Notes: generated by a model not told the origin, from the letters alone. Positions 6,521-14,872 are shown, numbered from the stretch's first letter. The stretch: 17,837 bases of DNA from an uncultured Peptoniphilaceae bacterium (GCA_943912255.1 CALTTP010000014.1:1-17837); one strand, 5' to 3'. Program-made: numbers and translations.

Positions 6521-7461
6521 CCTTGCTAATCCTCCTAGAGTTATTAATTTTATATGAACATCAGTAAATTATCTTGCTAAAGCAAAAAGTATGTCTAAGT
6601 ATACAATTATTTCTTTAAATTAAAATATCCTTTGGAATTTGTTCTTTCCACAGGATAACCCATACTAATCCGTTTTTATATAAATTAAGTATGTACAGAA
6701 GTGAAGAAAAAAGCAAGGACTACTGTAATTATAATTTGAAAGACGTCATAATTGTTACATTTTTTTAATATTGTCTTAATGTATAATATCTCACTTGCCT
6801 CTTTTGTTAATATTTTAATATAGTTATTTTAATAATTTAAAGATTTCCATTTATTTTATTACAATACTTTTTACATAATAATCCAGTCCAAAATTATTGA
6901 ATTGGAAAATACGAATAGGCATTTTCCTGAATCTCTCAACTTTGTAAATTGTCATTAGTTTATTTTTAGACGTTTTTCATCTAAATTTATAATTCAAATC
7001 CAAATCTAGATTAGGTATTTATACGCTCATATTGAATATATCACCTATCAAGTTGATTTGTAATACATAAAAGTAGGAAATAATGAATATTAATTAATTT
7101 ATAATCTCATTTAAATTGTATTCGTTCTAATCTGCAATGCAGTACAAGTATACGATTTTTATTTAATTAAATCAAGAAAACCATTAAATTTTATTATTAT
7201 TTTTATTTTGTTTTTACATTTTCTTAACATTTTTATTTGATTAGTTTTTTGGACTTTCGTATATTTTTTTCATGCTAATTTCCTTCCTATTTGTAGGGGT
7301 TCAAATATTTTTTAATTAGTTGAGTCTTTTCTCACAAAATGTTTTCACAATCTTTATATATGTAACTACCTTAAGATTATTTTTTCTGCTGATTACATTG
7401 TCTTTTTATTTGAAAGGGCTTGATATTCTAATAGGACAGGAATAAATTCTATTTACAATTT
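6521..7461. other. AT-rich intergenic region without a convincing gene
   Basis: About 940 bp of very AT-rich sequence upstream of the adhesin. I see no open reading frame of useful length on either strand. It contains small inverted repeats: GGAAAAT/ATTTTCC (6904-6927) and TTTAGA/TCTAAA (6965-6985). The adhesin promoter must lie at its left end, where TATAAA (minus strand, 6549-6554) is a possible -10 box without a good -35 box. A ten-codon reading frame with a ribosome binding site is listed separately. The region could hold regulatory DNA or a decayed gene. Confidence 0.6.
7241..7273 (-). CDS. Possible ten-residue peptide with ribosome binding site
   Basis: On the minus strand AGGAAGG precedes ATG (7273) by about 9 nt, and the frame reads MKKIYESPKN before TAA. 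The MKKxYExP opening resembles leader peptides of some ribosomally made, modified peptides, but nothing follows the leader-like part and no modification enzyme is nearby. It may be the remnant of such a gene or chance in A-rich DNA. Confidence 0.15.
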   Translation of the reverse strand: MKKIYESPKN

Positions 7462-7498
7462 AAAACCCCACCTAGGTTAACCTAGATGGGATGGTTTT
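7462..7498 (-). terminator. Terminator of the 7525-8418 operon
   Basis: The perfect 14-bp palindrome CTAGGTTAACCTAG (7472-7485) is nested in CCCA/TGGG and AAAACC/GGTTTT arms, giving a long stem. On the minus strand TTTTAAATTGT follows. It lies 27 bp past the stop of the 7525-7815 gene. The arms are A/T-rich at both ends, so it could also work on the plus strand. Confidence 0.75.
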
Positions 7499-7524
7499 GC
7501 TTTTTCAACGTATTTTATTGTCGT

Positions 7525-7815
7525 TTACTTTGGACTGATTATTTCTCTTATAATCCACTCTTCTCCCTTTATAGCTCTTATTGCATAGGACCCTGGCTTT
7601 AAATCCTTTAGTTCTCCAATGGTTTCATCTTTTTTATAAACCTCTTCTAGGGAGATAAATCTTCTATCCTTTGAGTCGTGGGCATTTCCACAGGAAAAAT
7701 GCCACATTCCATCTTCTATATGTCTAATGACAAATAGTATTGGCCTTGTATTTTCATATACGTGTTTACAGACTATAACAGCTTCTTTTGGATCTTGTAC
7801 AAAAGGAAACTCCAT
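7525..7815 (-). CDS. Small uncharacterised protein, DUF2185/Imm33-like
   Basis: 96 residues, cytoplasmic, no signal peptide or membrane segment. The pattern of a beta-rich start, W-H-F-x-C-G-N near residue 38, an acidic stretch (SKDRRFISLEEVYKKDETIGEL, about residues 48-69) and P-G-S-Y-A-I-R near 74 resembles DUF2185/Imm33 proteins, some of which are immunity proteins in polymorphic toxin systems. No toxin is next to it, so that role is not supported here. A strong AGGAGG site sits 7 nt before the ATG. It lies 60 bp downstream of the phosphodiesterase on the same strand, probably in one transcript ending at the hairpin 7462-7498. The family assignment is by eye and weak; that the gene is real is much better supported. 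Confidence 0.7.
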   Translation of the reverse strand: MEFPFVQDPKEAVIVCKHVYENTRPILFVIRHIEDGMWHFSCGNAHDSKDRRFISLEEVYKKDETIGELKDLKPGSYAIRAIKGEEWIIREIISPK

Positions 7816-7875
7816 AACGCCCTCCTGATTTTATAATCAACTTTGACTGCTCCTTTGCCAATTATAATTATAGTT

Positions 7876-8418
7876 TTAGAAATCCAAGGACTTAAGGACT
7901 TCCCCAGTTTCTAAATCCAACAACTCCACTTTGTTTTCCAGTATTTTAGCTATTGAACAGCTTCCGTCTTTTGGAATGGTAGTACTTCCTGGATTAATTA
8001 CTATTATTCCATCTATCTCTTCTAGGACTTTTATATGGGTATGTCCTGATACTACAAATCTTGCTCCCTTTTCTTTAGCTCTCTTTATTCTATCCTCTTC
8101 AGATTCTTCATATCCGTGAACTCCGTAGATAACTATATCATCAAAAAAAAATAAATTTTCTTTCATCTGTAGATTTTTCCCTATTACCATTTCGTCTACA
8201 TCTGCGTCACAGTTACCTCTAATATAATGTATGTTTTCCTGTTCAGAAAGTACTTTTGCAAATTCCTTTGGGTTATAGTTCTTTGGTAAGTCATTTCTAG
8301 GGCCATGATAGAGTACATCGCCACAGTGAATGATTTCATCACAGTCTTTTAACATTTCCAATGCTTTGTTCCCTTGGACCAAGTCTCCATGGGTGTCACT
8401 AAATATTCCTATCTTCAT
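7876..8418 (-). CDS. yfcE: YfcE-type metallophosphoesterase (phosphodiesterase)
   Basis: 180 residues, the length of E. coli YfcE. All calcineurin-like metal and phosphate ligands are visible: Asp8 and His10 (SDTHGD), Asp34 (GDVLYHGPRN, very close to the E. coli motif), Asn69 (GNCDAD), His101 (VHG), and His126 and His128 (GHTH). YfcE relatives are Mn2+-dependent and hydrolyse model phosphodiesters; the natural substrate is unknown. The protein should be cytoplasmic. The gene starts 40 bp from the divergent GtrA-like gene and has an AAAGGA ribosome binding site 7 nt before the ATG. The 7525-7815 gene follows in the same direction. Confidence 0.9.
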   Translation of the reverse strand: MKIGIFSDTHGDLVQGNKALEMLKDCDEIIHCGDVLYHGPRNDLPKNYNPKEFAKVLSEQENIHYIRGNCDADVDEMVIGKNLQMKENLFFFDDIVIYGVHGYEESEEDRIKRAKEKGARFVVSGHTHIKVLEEIDGIIVINPGSTTIPKDGSCSIAKILENKVELLDLETGEVLKSLDF

Positions 8419-8434
8419 TCTATAATCCTTTCTA

Positions 8435-8454
8435 TGTTATAATACCTTTGAGGT
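8435..8454 (+). promoter_or_regulatory. Extended -10 promoter and RBS of the gtrA-like gene
   Basis: TGTTATAAT (8435-8443) is a perfect extended -10 element with consensus TATAAT; no good -35 box is seen. Transcription should start near 8450, directly at the ribosome binding site GAGGT (8450-8454), so the leader is about nine bases long. The whole divergent gap to yfcE is only 40 bp, so the yfcE promoter must overlap the start of the gtrA-like gene. Confidence 0.6.
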
Positions 8455-8458
8455 AATT

Positions 8459-8860
8459 ATGATAAAAAAATTGGATAAAACTTTTATAAAATTTGCCCTT
8501 GTGGGCGTCATCAATACAATAGTAGGCACAAGCATTATGTACCTATCTTATAATTTGCTAAACTTGGGATATTGGTTATCTTCTTTTTTAAACTACTTTT
8601 TAACCAGTATTCTTTCATATTTCTTAAATAGAAACTTTACTTTTAAGTCAAAGGATAGTCATATCAAGACTATATTTAAGTTTTCCATAAATATTTTGAT
8701 ATGCTATGGCATAGCCTATGGTGTGGCAAAACCCGTTACTAGTTTTGTACTAAGGGGACAATCCACTTCTATTCAAGAAAATATCGCCATGGCTGTAGGA
8801 ATGGTATTCTTTGTAATTTTAAATTACTTTGGTCAAAAGTTAGTCGTCTTTAAAAGGTAA
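8459..8860 (+). CDS. GtrA-like four-helix membrane protein
   Basis: 133 residues with four predicted membrane helices (about 10-30, 37-58, 77-97, 107-128) and family features FALVGVINTIVG near the start, a central LNRNFTFKS loop and a final NYFGQKLVVFK. GtrA-family proteins are thought to help move polyprenyl-phosphate-linked sugars across the membrane for glycosylation of wall polymers or O-antigen. They usually lie next to a GtrB-type glycosyltransferase. Here that partner (8840-9787) is adjacent but convergent, and the last 21 bp of the two genes overlap. The start at ATG 8459 has a GAGGT site 4 nt upstream. Confidence 0.87.
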   Translation: MIKKLDKTFIKFALVGVINTIVGTSIMYLSYNLLNLGYWLSSFLNYFLTSILSYFLNRNFTFKSKDSHIKTIFKFSINILICYGIAYGVAKPVTSFVLRGQSTSIQENIAMAVGMVFFVILNYFGQKLVVFKR

Positions 8861-9787
8861 TTCTTCTTTGATATCAGAGCTTTCCTTTATTATATAGGAA
8901 GGCCTATTTTTTACTTCTTCATATATACGACCAATATAAGAGCCTATCACTCCCAAGAACACTAAATTTATACCCCCTATTAGTAGTAACAAACATACAA
9001 TAGTTGCAAAACCAGGAACATCTTTGCCTAATACCAGTGTTTTAATAACTATGTAAATGGCATAGATAAATCCTATTGCTGAAAGAACCGTTCCCATGAG
9101 TATGCTTAAATCCAAGGGGGCTGTTGAAAATGAAATTATTCCATCTAGGCCATATTTTAAAGAGTCAAAAAAATTCCACTTGGACTTTCCACCAGCTCTT
9201 TTATAATCTCTAATCCCTATATACTTGGTGTTAAATCCAACCCAATTGAATATTCCCTTTGAGAATCTAGTCTTTTCTCTCAAGGATAGTATGGAATCTA
9301 CTACTTCTCTTTTCATTACTCTAAAATCTTGTACGCCAGGGGTAAGTTTTACTCCCTTTCCCGTACCATTAATAATCTTATAGAAGGTCTTTGCTCCAAA
9401 GTTATAGAAAGATCCTGTTGATTTTCTATTCTTTCTCTTTGTAGCTACTACATCGTATCCCTCGTCTAAGTACTTTAACATTTCTGGTATAATCTCTGGT
9501 GGATGTTGTAAGTCTGCATCTAAAACTCCTACAATATCTCCCTTGGCATGGTTTAATCCAGCAAGGATTCCGGCCTCTTTTCCAAAATTTCTAGAAAAGG
9601 AAATGAATCTGATTTTCTCATTTTTTGCAAAGTTTTTTATGATATTTAAACTGTCATCGGTACTTCCATCATCTATATATATTATCTCCCAGGAATCTTC
9701 CAATGTATTGGCTACTTCCGTCATTCTACTATTAAAGTTAGAAAGGGTTTCTTCTTCATTAAAAACGGGAACTACAAAGCTTATCAT
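8840..9787 (-). CDS. Family 2 glycosyltransferase, GtrB/YkoT-like, membrane bound
   Basis: 315 residues. The N-terminal GT-A domain (about 1-220) has SFVVPVFNEEE at the start, the nucleotide-sugar site IDDGSTDDS (Asp39-Asp40), FSRNFGKEAG (64-73), and the metal-binding DADLQHP (Asp90-x-Asp92). Two membrane helices (about 228-252 and 262-285) follow, with a short cytoplasmic tail. This is the architecture of enzymes that transfer a sugar from a nucleotide donor to polyprenyl phosphate, such as GtrB and dolichol-phosphate mannose synthase relatives. The product probably feeds the GtrA-like protein encoded on the other strand. A GGAGGT site lies 7 nt before the ATG and a strong promoter (9811-9839) precedes it. 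Donor and acceptor sugars are unknown. Confidence 0.9.
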   Translation of the reverse strand: MISFVVPVFNEEETLSNFNSRMTEVANTLEDSWEIIYIDDGSTDDSLNIIKNFAKNEKIRFISFSRNFGKEAGILAGLNHAKGDIVGVLDADLQHPPEIIPEMLKYLDEGYDVVATKRKNRKSTGSFYNFGAKTFYKIINGTGKGVKLTPGVQDFRVMKREVVDSILSLREKTRFSKGIFNWVGFNTKYIGIRDYKRAGGKSKWNFFDSLKYGLDGIISFSTAPLDLSILMGTVLSAIGFIYAIYIVIKTLVLGKDVPGFATIVCLLLLIGGINLVFLGVIGSYIGRIYEEVKNRPSYIIKESSDIKEELPFKDD

Positions 9788-9810
9788 ATAATACCTCCAT
9801 CAATATTCTT

Positions 9811-9839
9811 ATTATAGATTAAAAAGTCAGTGGTGTAAA
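9811..9839 (-). promoter_or_regulatory. Promoter of the glycosyltransferase gene
   Basis: Minus strand TTTACA (9834-9839), a 17-bp spacer, then consensus TATAAT (9811-9816). Predicted start near 9804, giving a leader of about 17 bases with the GGAGGT site. The same TTTACA-17-TATAAT arrangement drives uvrB. Confidence 0.8.
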
Positions 9840-9911
9840 ATACCCATGGATTAGCAAATTCCAAGTCTGCATGGTAATGGTTTAATTGTTTTATTTCATA
9901 TCCCTATAGTT

Positions 9912-9954
9912 TTAAAAATAAAAAAGGCCTGTCTTTTCTTTGAAAGTACAAGCC
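9912..9954 (-). terminator. Terminator of the uvrB-uvrA operon
   Basis: On the minus strand a 13-position stem with two mismatches (outer arms GGCTTGT and ACAGGCC, 9926-9954) is followed at once by TTTTTTATTTTT (9914-9925). It lies about 34 bp past the uvrA stop. A smaller hairpin ATTGTC/GACAAT (9969-9986) sits between it and the stop codon. Confidence 0.88.
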
Positions 9955-9987
9955 AAATTTCTATGCCTATTGTCAATTGGGACAATC

Positions 9988-12804
9988 TTATCCTTTTAAT
10001 ATATCCTTTAAAAACTGCCCCGTATAGGATTTTTTTACTTTTGCTATATCTTCTGGTGTTCCCTTTGCTATTAGGGTTCCACCACCACTACCACCTTCTG
10101 GCCCTAAGTCCAAAATATAGTCTGCGGTCTTTATAACATCTAAGTTATGTTCTATTACAATAACGGTATTTCCCTGGTCTACAAGCATATCCAACACCTT
10201 TATTAACTTGTGAATATCAGCAGTATGAAGCCCTGTAGTAGGCTCATCTAGAATGTAGACCGTCTTTCCTGTAGACCTTTTGGAAAGTTCTGTAGCCAGT
10301 TTAACCCTTTGCGCTTCTCCACCAGATAATTCTGTGGAAGGTTGTCCGATTTTAATATATCCAAGACCAACGTCATAAAGGGTTTGAAGTTTGTTAGAAA
10401 TACTTGGAAGATTCTTGAAGAATTCCACACCCTCTTCAACAGTCATATCCAATACATCATAGATATTTTTGCCCTTATACTTAACTTGAAGGGTTTCTCT
10501 ATTATATCTTTTGCCGTGGCATACTTCACAGGGTACATAGATATCCGGTAAAAAGTGCATTTCCACCTTTACAGTTCCATCGCCTTTACAAGCCTCACAG
10601 CGACCTCCCTTTACATTAAAGGAAAATCTTCCCTTCTTATAGCCCCTCATCTTGGCTTCGTTTGTAGATGCAAAAAGATCTCTAATGCTATCAAATACTT
10701 TTGTATAGGTGGCAGGGTTGGACCTTGGAGTTCTACCAATTGGGGATTGGTCAATTTGAATTACCTTATCCAATTGTGCCAAACCTTCAATCTCCTTATA
10801 CTTTCCCGGCTTGGTCTTTGCCCTATTCAACTCTTTAGCCAGTATCTTGTAGAGAATTTCATTTACAAGAGAACTTTTACCAGACCCGGAAACGCCAGTA
10901 ACACAGGTAAAGACTCCCAGTGGAAAATCCACATCGATATTTTTTAAATTATTTTCCCTTGCACCTCGTATACTTACAAAGCCCTTAGGCTCTCTTCTCT
11001 TACTAGGTACAAGTATTTTTTTACTACCTGAAAGATATTGCCCTGTAATGGACTTAGTATTTTTCTTTATATCTTCAATATCTCCTTGGGCTACAACTTC
11101 TCCACCATGGATTCCCGCTCCTGGACCAATATCCACAATATGGTCTGCAACTTTTATGGTGTCTTCATCATGCTCAACTATTATTAATGTATTACCTATA
11201 TCCGTTAATGACCTTAAGGCATCTAAAAGTTTATTATTGTCCCTTTGATGAAGTCCAATGCTAGGCTCATCTAGTACATATACTACACCTACTAGTGCCG
11301 AACCTATTTGAGTTGCCAATCTAATCCTTTGAGACTCTCCTCCAGATAATGTTCCAGAGGACCTAGACATGGTAAGATATCCTAGGCCTACATCATCTAA
11401 GAATTTTAATCTATTTCTTATTTCCTTTATAACATCATGGGCTATAACTTCCTTTGCCCCTGTCATCTTTAAGTCTTTAAACCATGCCAAGGCATCAGTT
11501 ATAGACATATCCGTTATATCGATTATATTTTTATCTTCTATTTTTATGGAAAGATATTTATCCTTAAGTCTCCTTCCCTTACACTTGGAACATTCTATCT
11601 CTGTCATATATTCTGAAATACGGTCTTTCATATTATCAGAAGCCTGGGCATATCTTCGTTCAAGATTTCTAATTACCCCTTCAAATCTACCCCTATATTT
11701 TTTCCACCCAGAAAAATGACTATCAAAGGAAAAGCTAAGTTCTTTTTTTGTTCCATATAGGATTTCATCTATCATTTCCTTTGGTGCATCTTTAAAGGGT
11801 TTATCTATAGGAAAATCGTAATTTTTTAGAATTTCAGAAAAAATTTCATAATAGTAAGTTCCTGGTTTTGACGTTGCAAAGGGGTCAATTGCGCCCTTTT
11901 CCAAAGACAGATTGTAATTTGGAATAACAAGTTCTGGGTCGATCTTCAAATGATGTCCTAAACCATTACATTCTTCACACATTCCAAAGGGATTATTAAA
12001 GGAAAAAGATCTTGGTTCTATCTCATCATAGGACACATGACCGTCAGGACAGGTTAACTTAGAGCTTAAAAGCAAATTCTCTCCGTCAACAATGGAAATC
12101 TTAATTACCCCGTCAGCCAGTCTAAGACCTTGTTCTATAGAATCTGTAAGTCTTGACTCAACTCCATCTTTTACAATAATTCTGTCTATGACAATGTCAA
12201 TATCATGCTTTTTATTTTTTTTCAGTTCTATTGTATCTGCCAGTTCATAGGTCTCTCCGTCAATAATTGCTCGGATATAACCTTCCTTACGCATATTTTC
12301 CAATAATTTCTTATGTTCGCCCTTTTTTCCCTTAACCACTGGGGCTAATACCTGTAGTCTCGTTCTTTCAGAAAAAGACATTACCTTATCCACCATTTGA
12401 TCCACTGTTTGACTGGTTATTTCTTTACCACAAACTGGACAGTAAGGGGTTCCTACTTTTGCATAGAGCAGCCTTAAATAGTCATACACTTCTGTAACTG
12501 TTCCTACGGTAGATCTAGGGTTTTTACTTGTAGTCTTTTGATCAATGGATATGGAAGGTGAAAGTCCCTCTATATATTCCACATTGGGTTTTTCCATTTG
12601 TCCTAAAAACTGTCTGGCATAACTAGACAAAGACTCTACATATCGTCTCTGTCCTTCTGCATATATGGTATCAAAGGCCAAGGAGGATTTACCGGACCCA
12701 GACAATCCAGTAATTACAACCATCTTATCCCTTGGAATAGTCAAGTCGATATTCTTTAAGTTGTTTTCCTTTGCCCCTTTTATTATTATCTTATCTAAAC
12801 TCAA
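9988..12804 (-). CDS. uvrA: Excinuclease ABC subunit A, UvrA
   Basis: 938 residues, full length for UvrA, the ATP-driven damage-recognition protein of nucleotide excision repair that loads UvrB. Two ABC ATPase modules are visible: Walker A at 33-41 (GLSGSGKSS) and about 640 (GVSGSGKSS), signatures LSGGESQRIRL (about 491) and LSGGEAQRVKL (about 826), and Walker B/D-loop LDEPSIGLH and LDEPTTGLH. The C-terminal zinc site is intact (CEAC and CEVC, about 735-765). The inserted zinc module in the first half has CEEC near 276, but its partner is CPDGH (about 253), lacking the second cysteine. The start codon is TTG (12802-12804), judged from AGGTGA 4 nt upstream and the typical DKIIIKGAKENNLKN beginning. 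uvrB ends 8 bp upstream, with its stop inside the uvrA ribosome binding site, so translation is coupled. Confidence 0.97.
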   Translation of the reverse strand: MSLDKIIIKGAKENNLKNIDLTIPRDKMVVITGLSGSGKSSLAFDTIYAEGQRRYVESLSSYARQFLGQMEKPNVEYIEGLSPSISIDQKTTSKNPRSTVGTVTEVYDYLRLLYAKVGTPYCPVCGKEITSQTVDQMVDKVMSFSERTRLQVLAPVVKGKKGEHKKLLENMRKEGYIRAIIDGETYELADTIELKKNKKHDIDIVIDRIIVKDGVESRLTDSIEQGLRLADGVIKISIVDGENLLLSSKLTCPDGHVSYDEIEPRSFSFNNPFGMCEECNGLGHHLKIDPELVIPNYNLSLEKGAIDPFATSKPGTYYYEIFSEILKNYDFPIDKPFKDAPKEMIDEILYGTKKELSFSFDSHFSGWKKYRGRFEGVIRNLERRYAQASDNMKDRISEYMTEIECSKCKGRRLKDKYLSIKIEDKNIIDITDMSITDALAWFKDLKMTGAKEVIAHDVIKEIRNRLKFLDDVGLGYLTMSRSSGTLSGGESQRIRLATQIGSALVGVVYVLDEPSIGLHQRDNNKLLDALRSLTDIGNTLIIVEHDEDTIKVADHIVDIGPGAGIHGGEVVAQGDIEDIKKNTKSITGQYLSGSKKILVPSKRREPKGFVSIRGARENNLKNIDVDFPLGVFTCVTGVSGSGKSSLVNEILYKILAKELNRAKTKPGKYKEIEGLAQLDKVIQIDQSPIGRTPRSNPATYTKVFDSIRDLFASTNEAKMRGYKKGRFSFNVKGGRCEACKGDGTVKVEMHFLPDIYVPCEVCHGKRYNRETLQVKYKGKNIYDVLDMTVEEGVEFFKNLPSISNKLQTLYDVGLGYIKIGQPSTELSGGEAQRVKLATELSKRSTGKTVYILDEPTTGLHTADIHKLIKVLDMLVDQGNTVIVIEHNLDVIKTADYILDLGPEGGSGGGTLIAKGTPEDIAKVKKSYTGQFLKDILKG

Positions 12805-12812
12805 TTAATCAC

Positions 12813-14780
12813 CTAGTACTCTTTTTTTAATTTTTTCAGTTGGTCTCTAAGGACTGCAGCCCTTTCAAAATCCAGTACTTCTGCAGCCTTGTACATCTCT
12901 TGCTCCACATTTATCATTATCTTTTTAATATCTTCTTGAGTTATTTCATCCTTTTCTATCTTGTAGACATTACTATCCTCTGCCACTTTAGTTACAGCAA
13001 TTAAGTCTCTGATGTCCTTATGAATTGTAGTTGGAACTATACCGTGTTTCTCATTGTATTCATTTTGAATTTCACGTCTTCTCTTAGTTTCTGAAATGGC
13101 CACATCCATGGACTTAGTTATATTGTCAGCATACATTATAACCCTACCATTTTCGTTTCTAGCCGCTCTACCAATGGTCTGAATCAAAGATGTTTCAGAT
13201 CTTAAAAAACCTTCCTTATCTGCATCTAAAATTGCAATTAAAGAAACTTCCGGTATATCTAGACCCTCTCTCAACAGGTTTATGCCCACGAGAACATCAA
13301 ATTTTCCTAAACGTAAATCCCTTATCTTCTCCATTCTCTCCATTGTATCAATGTCTGAATGTAAATACGTCACCTTGATATCCAGCTCTTGTAGGTACTT
13401 TGTCAAATCCTCTGCCATCTTTTTAGTTAAAGTTGTAATTAGAACTCTTTCATCCTTTTGAATATTATTGTAGATTTCAGTAACTAAATTGTCTATTTGA
13501 CCTTTAATCGGCCTAACTTCAATCTTAGGATCCAATAGCCCTGTAGGTCTAATTATCTGTTCAACTTCCTGTAACTCATGCTCTTTTTCATAAGGTCCAG
13601 GAGTTGCAGAAACAAAGAGAATTTGATTCATCATAGATTCAAACTCCTTGAATTTTAAAGGTCTATTATCTAAAGCAGAAGGCAATCTAAAACCATAGTC
13701 CACTAGATTGGTCTTTCTGGACTTATCCCCTTCATACATACCCCGAACTTGAGGTAAAGTCACGTGGGATTCGTCGACTATAGTCAAGAAGTCCTTAGGA
13801 AAATAGTCTATTAGAGTATAGGGTCTAGATCCTGGCGCTCTACCACTTAAATGCCTAGAGTAGTTTTCTATTCCCGTAGTAAAGCCCATCTCCGCTAACA
13901 TCTCCAAATCATATCTAGTCCTTTGTTCTATCCTTTGAGCTTCTAGGAATTTATCCCTGTCCTTAAAGTATTTAATCCTTTCTTCCAGCTCTTCCTCGAT
14001 GGTTACCAAAGCTCTTTTTACCTTTTCATTGGAAGTGGCAAAGTGAGAAGCAGGATAAATTGCAATATGAGACCTTTCTCCTATAATTTCCCCTGTTAGA
14101 GAATTGATTTCCGTTATTCTATCTATTTCGTCTCCAAAAAACTCCACTCTTACGGAGTTTTCGTCTTGAGATGCAGGAAATATATCAAGGCTATCACCTC
14201 TAACCCTAAAGGTACCTCTTACAAAGTTAATGTCATTTCTAACATATTGTATATCTATTAATTTTCGCATTACATCATCTCTGTCCTTAACCATTCCTGG
14301 ACGTAAAGATATAACCAAATGTTCATAGTCTATTGGGTCTCCTAGTCCATAGATACATGAAACTGAAGATACTATAATTACATCCCTTCTTTCAAAAAGA
14401 GACATAGTTGCAGAGTGACGCAGCTTATCTATCTCATCATTTATCGAACTATCTTTTTCTATATAAGTGTCAGACTGAGGAACATATGCCTCTGGTTGAT
14501 AATAATCATAATAGGACACAAAAAATTCAACTGCATTTTCCGGAAAGAATTCTCTAAATTCTCCTGCCAGTTGATAGGCTAAAGTCTTATTGTGGGCGAT
14601 TACCAAAGTAGGCTTTTGAACCTTTTCTATTATATTTGCCATAGTAAAAGTCTTTCCAGATCCAGTAACCCCTTTTAGAGTTTGAGCCTTCATATTGTCC
14701 TGAATTCCTTTTACTATCTTTGCAATAGCTTCTGGTTGATCCCCAGTAGGTTTAAATTTTGAATGTATCTTAAATTCCAT
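12813..14780 (-). CDS. uvrB: Excinuclease ABC subunit B, UvrB
   Basis: 655 residues, full length. UvrB is the DNA helicase-like subunit that verifies the lesion after UvrA loading and recruits UvrC to cut. Visible are Walker A GVTGSGKT (37-44), the damage-probing beta-hairpin region YYDYYQPEAYVP (about 92-103), the DESH helicase motif II (about 335), the late helicase motif QTIGRAARN, and the C-terminal UVR motif (about 616-655, with FERAAVLRDQLKKL) that binds UvrC. First gene of uvrB-uvrA; uvrC is not in this window. AGGTGA lies 4 nt before the ATG. The promoter carries a LexA box, so it should be induced by DNA damage. Confidence 0.98.
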   Translation of the reverse strand: MEFKIHSKFKPTGDQPEAIAKIVKGIQDNMKAQTLKGVTGSGKTFTMANIIEKVQKPTLVIAHNKTLAYQLAGEFREFFPENAVEFFVSYYDYYQPEAYVPQSDTYIEKDSSINDEIDKLRHSATMSLFERRDVIIVSSVSCIYGLGDPIDYEHLVISLRPGMVKDRDDVMRKLIDIQYVRNDINFVRGTFRVRGDSLDIFPASQDENSVRVEFFGDEIDRITEINSLTGEIIGERSHIAIYPASHFATSNEKVKRALVTIEEELEERIKYFKDRDKFLEAQRIEQRTRYDLEMLAEMGFTTGIENYSRHLSGRAPGSRPYTLIDYFPKDFLTIVDESHVTLPQVRGMYEGDKSRKTNLVDYGFRLPSALDNRPLKFKEFESMMNQILFVSATPGPYEKEHELQEVEQIIRPTGLLDPKIEVRPIKGQIDNLVTEIYNNIQKDERVLITTLTKKMAEDLTKYLQELDIKVTYLHSDIDTMERMEKIRDLRLGKFDVLVGINLLREGLDIPEVSLIAILDADKEGFLRSETSLIQTIGRAARNENGRVIMYADNITKSMDVAISETKRRREIQNEYNEKHGIVPTTIHKDIRDLIAVTKVAEDSNVYKIEKDEITQEDIKKIMINVEQEMYKAAEVLDFERAAVLRDQLKKLKKEY

Positions 14781-14793
14781 AATTCACCTCGAT

Positions 14794-14805
14794 GAACAAT
14801 TGTTC
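14794..14805. promoter_or_regulatory. SOS (LexA/DinR) box of uvrBA
   Basis: GAAC-AATT-GTTC is a perfect match to the Gram-positive LexA core GAAC-N4-GTTC; on the minus strand the outer 5' C of CGAAC is also present. It covers the predicted transcription start, so LexA binding would block the promoter at 14812-14840. This is the established arrangement for SOS-controlled uvrB genes in Bacillus relatives. Confidence 0.93.
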
Positions 14806-14811
14806 GATTCT

Positions 14812-14840
14812 ATTATACCATTGATAATCATTATTGTAAA
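14812..14840 (-). promoter_or_regulatory. Promoter of uvrB-uvrA
   Basis: Minus strand TTTACA (14835-14840), a 17-bp spacer, TATAAT (14812-14817). Predicted start near 14805, inside the LexA box. The -35 box overlaps the T-tract of the upstream terminator. Confidence 0.88.
14822..14836. promoter_or_regulatory. Possible Fur/PerR-type 7-1-7 site in the uvrB promoter
   Basis: TGATAATCATTATTG matches the Fur box pattern TGATAAT-N-ATTATCA at 13 of 15 positions, with a perfect ATAAT-C-ATTAT core. It fills the spacer between the -35 and -10 boxes. In AT-rich DNA such a match can arise by chance; no regulator of this family is in the window. Confidence 0.35.
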
Positions 14841-14872
14841 AATCAACAAGCACTCTAAATTTTGAGTGCTTG
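14838..14872 (-). terminator. Terminator of the DUF1002 gene
   Basis: A perfect 9-bp stem, CAAGCACTC (14847-14855) with GAGTGCTTG (14864-14872), has an 8-nt loop. On the minus strand TTGATTTTT follows. The stem shares CAAGCACTC and GAGTGC with the boundary hairpin of repeat copy A at 1182-1202. Confidence 0.87.

Noticed and set aside
10342..11719. Several plus-strand reading frames of 66-130 codons inside uvrA
   Set aside because: They are antisense to a full-length conserved gene, have no ribosome binding site or recognisable domain, and arise from the codon pattern of uvrA.
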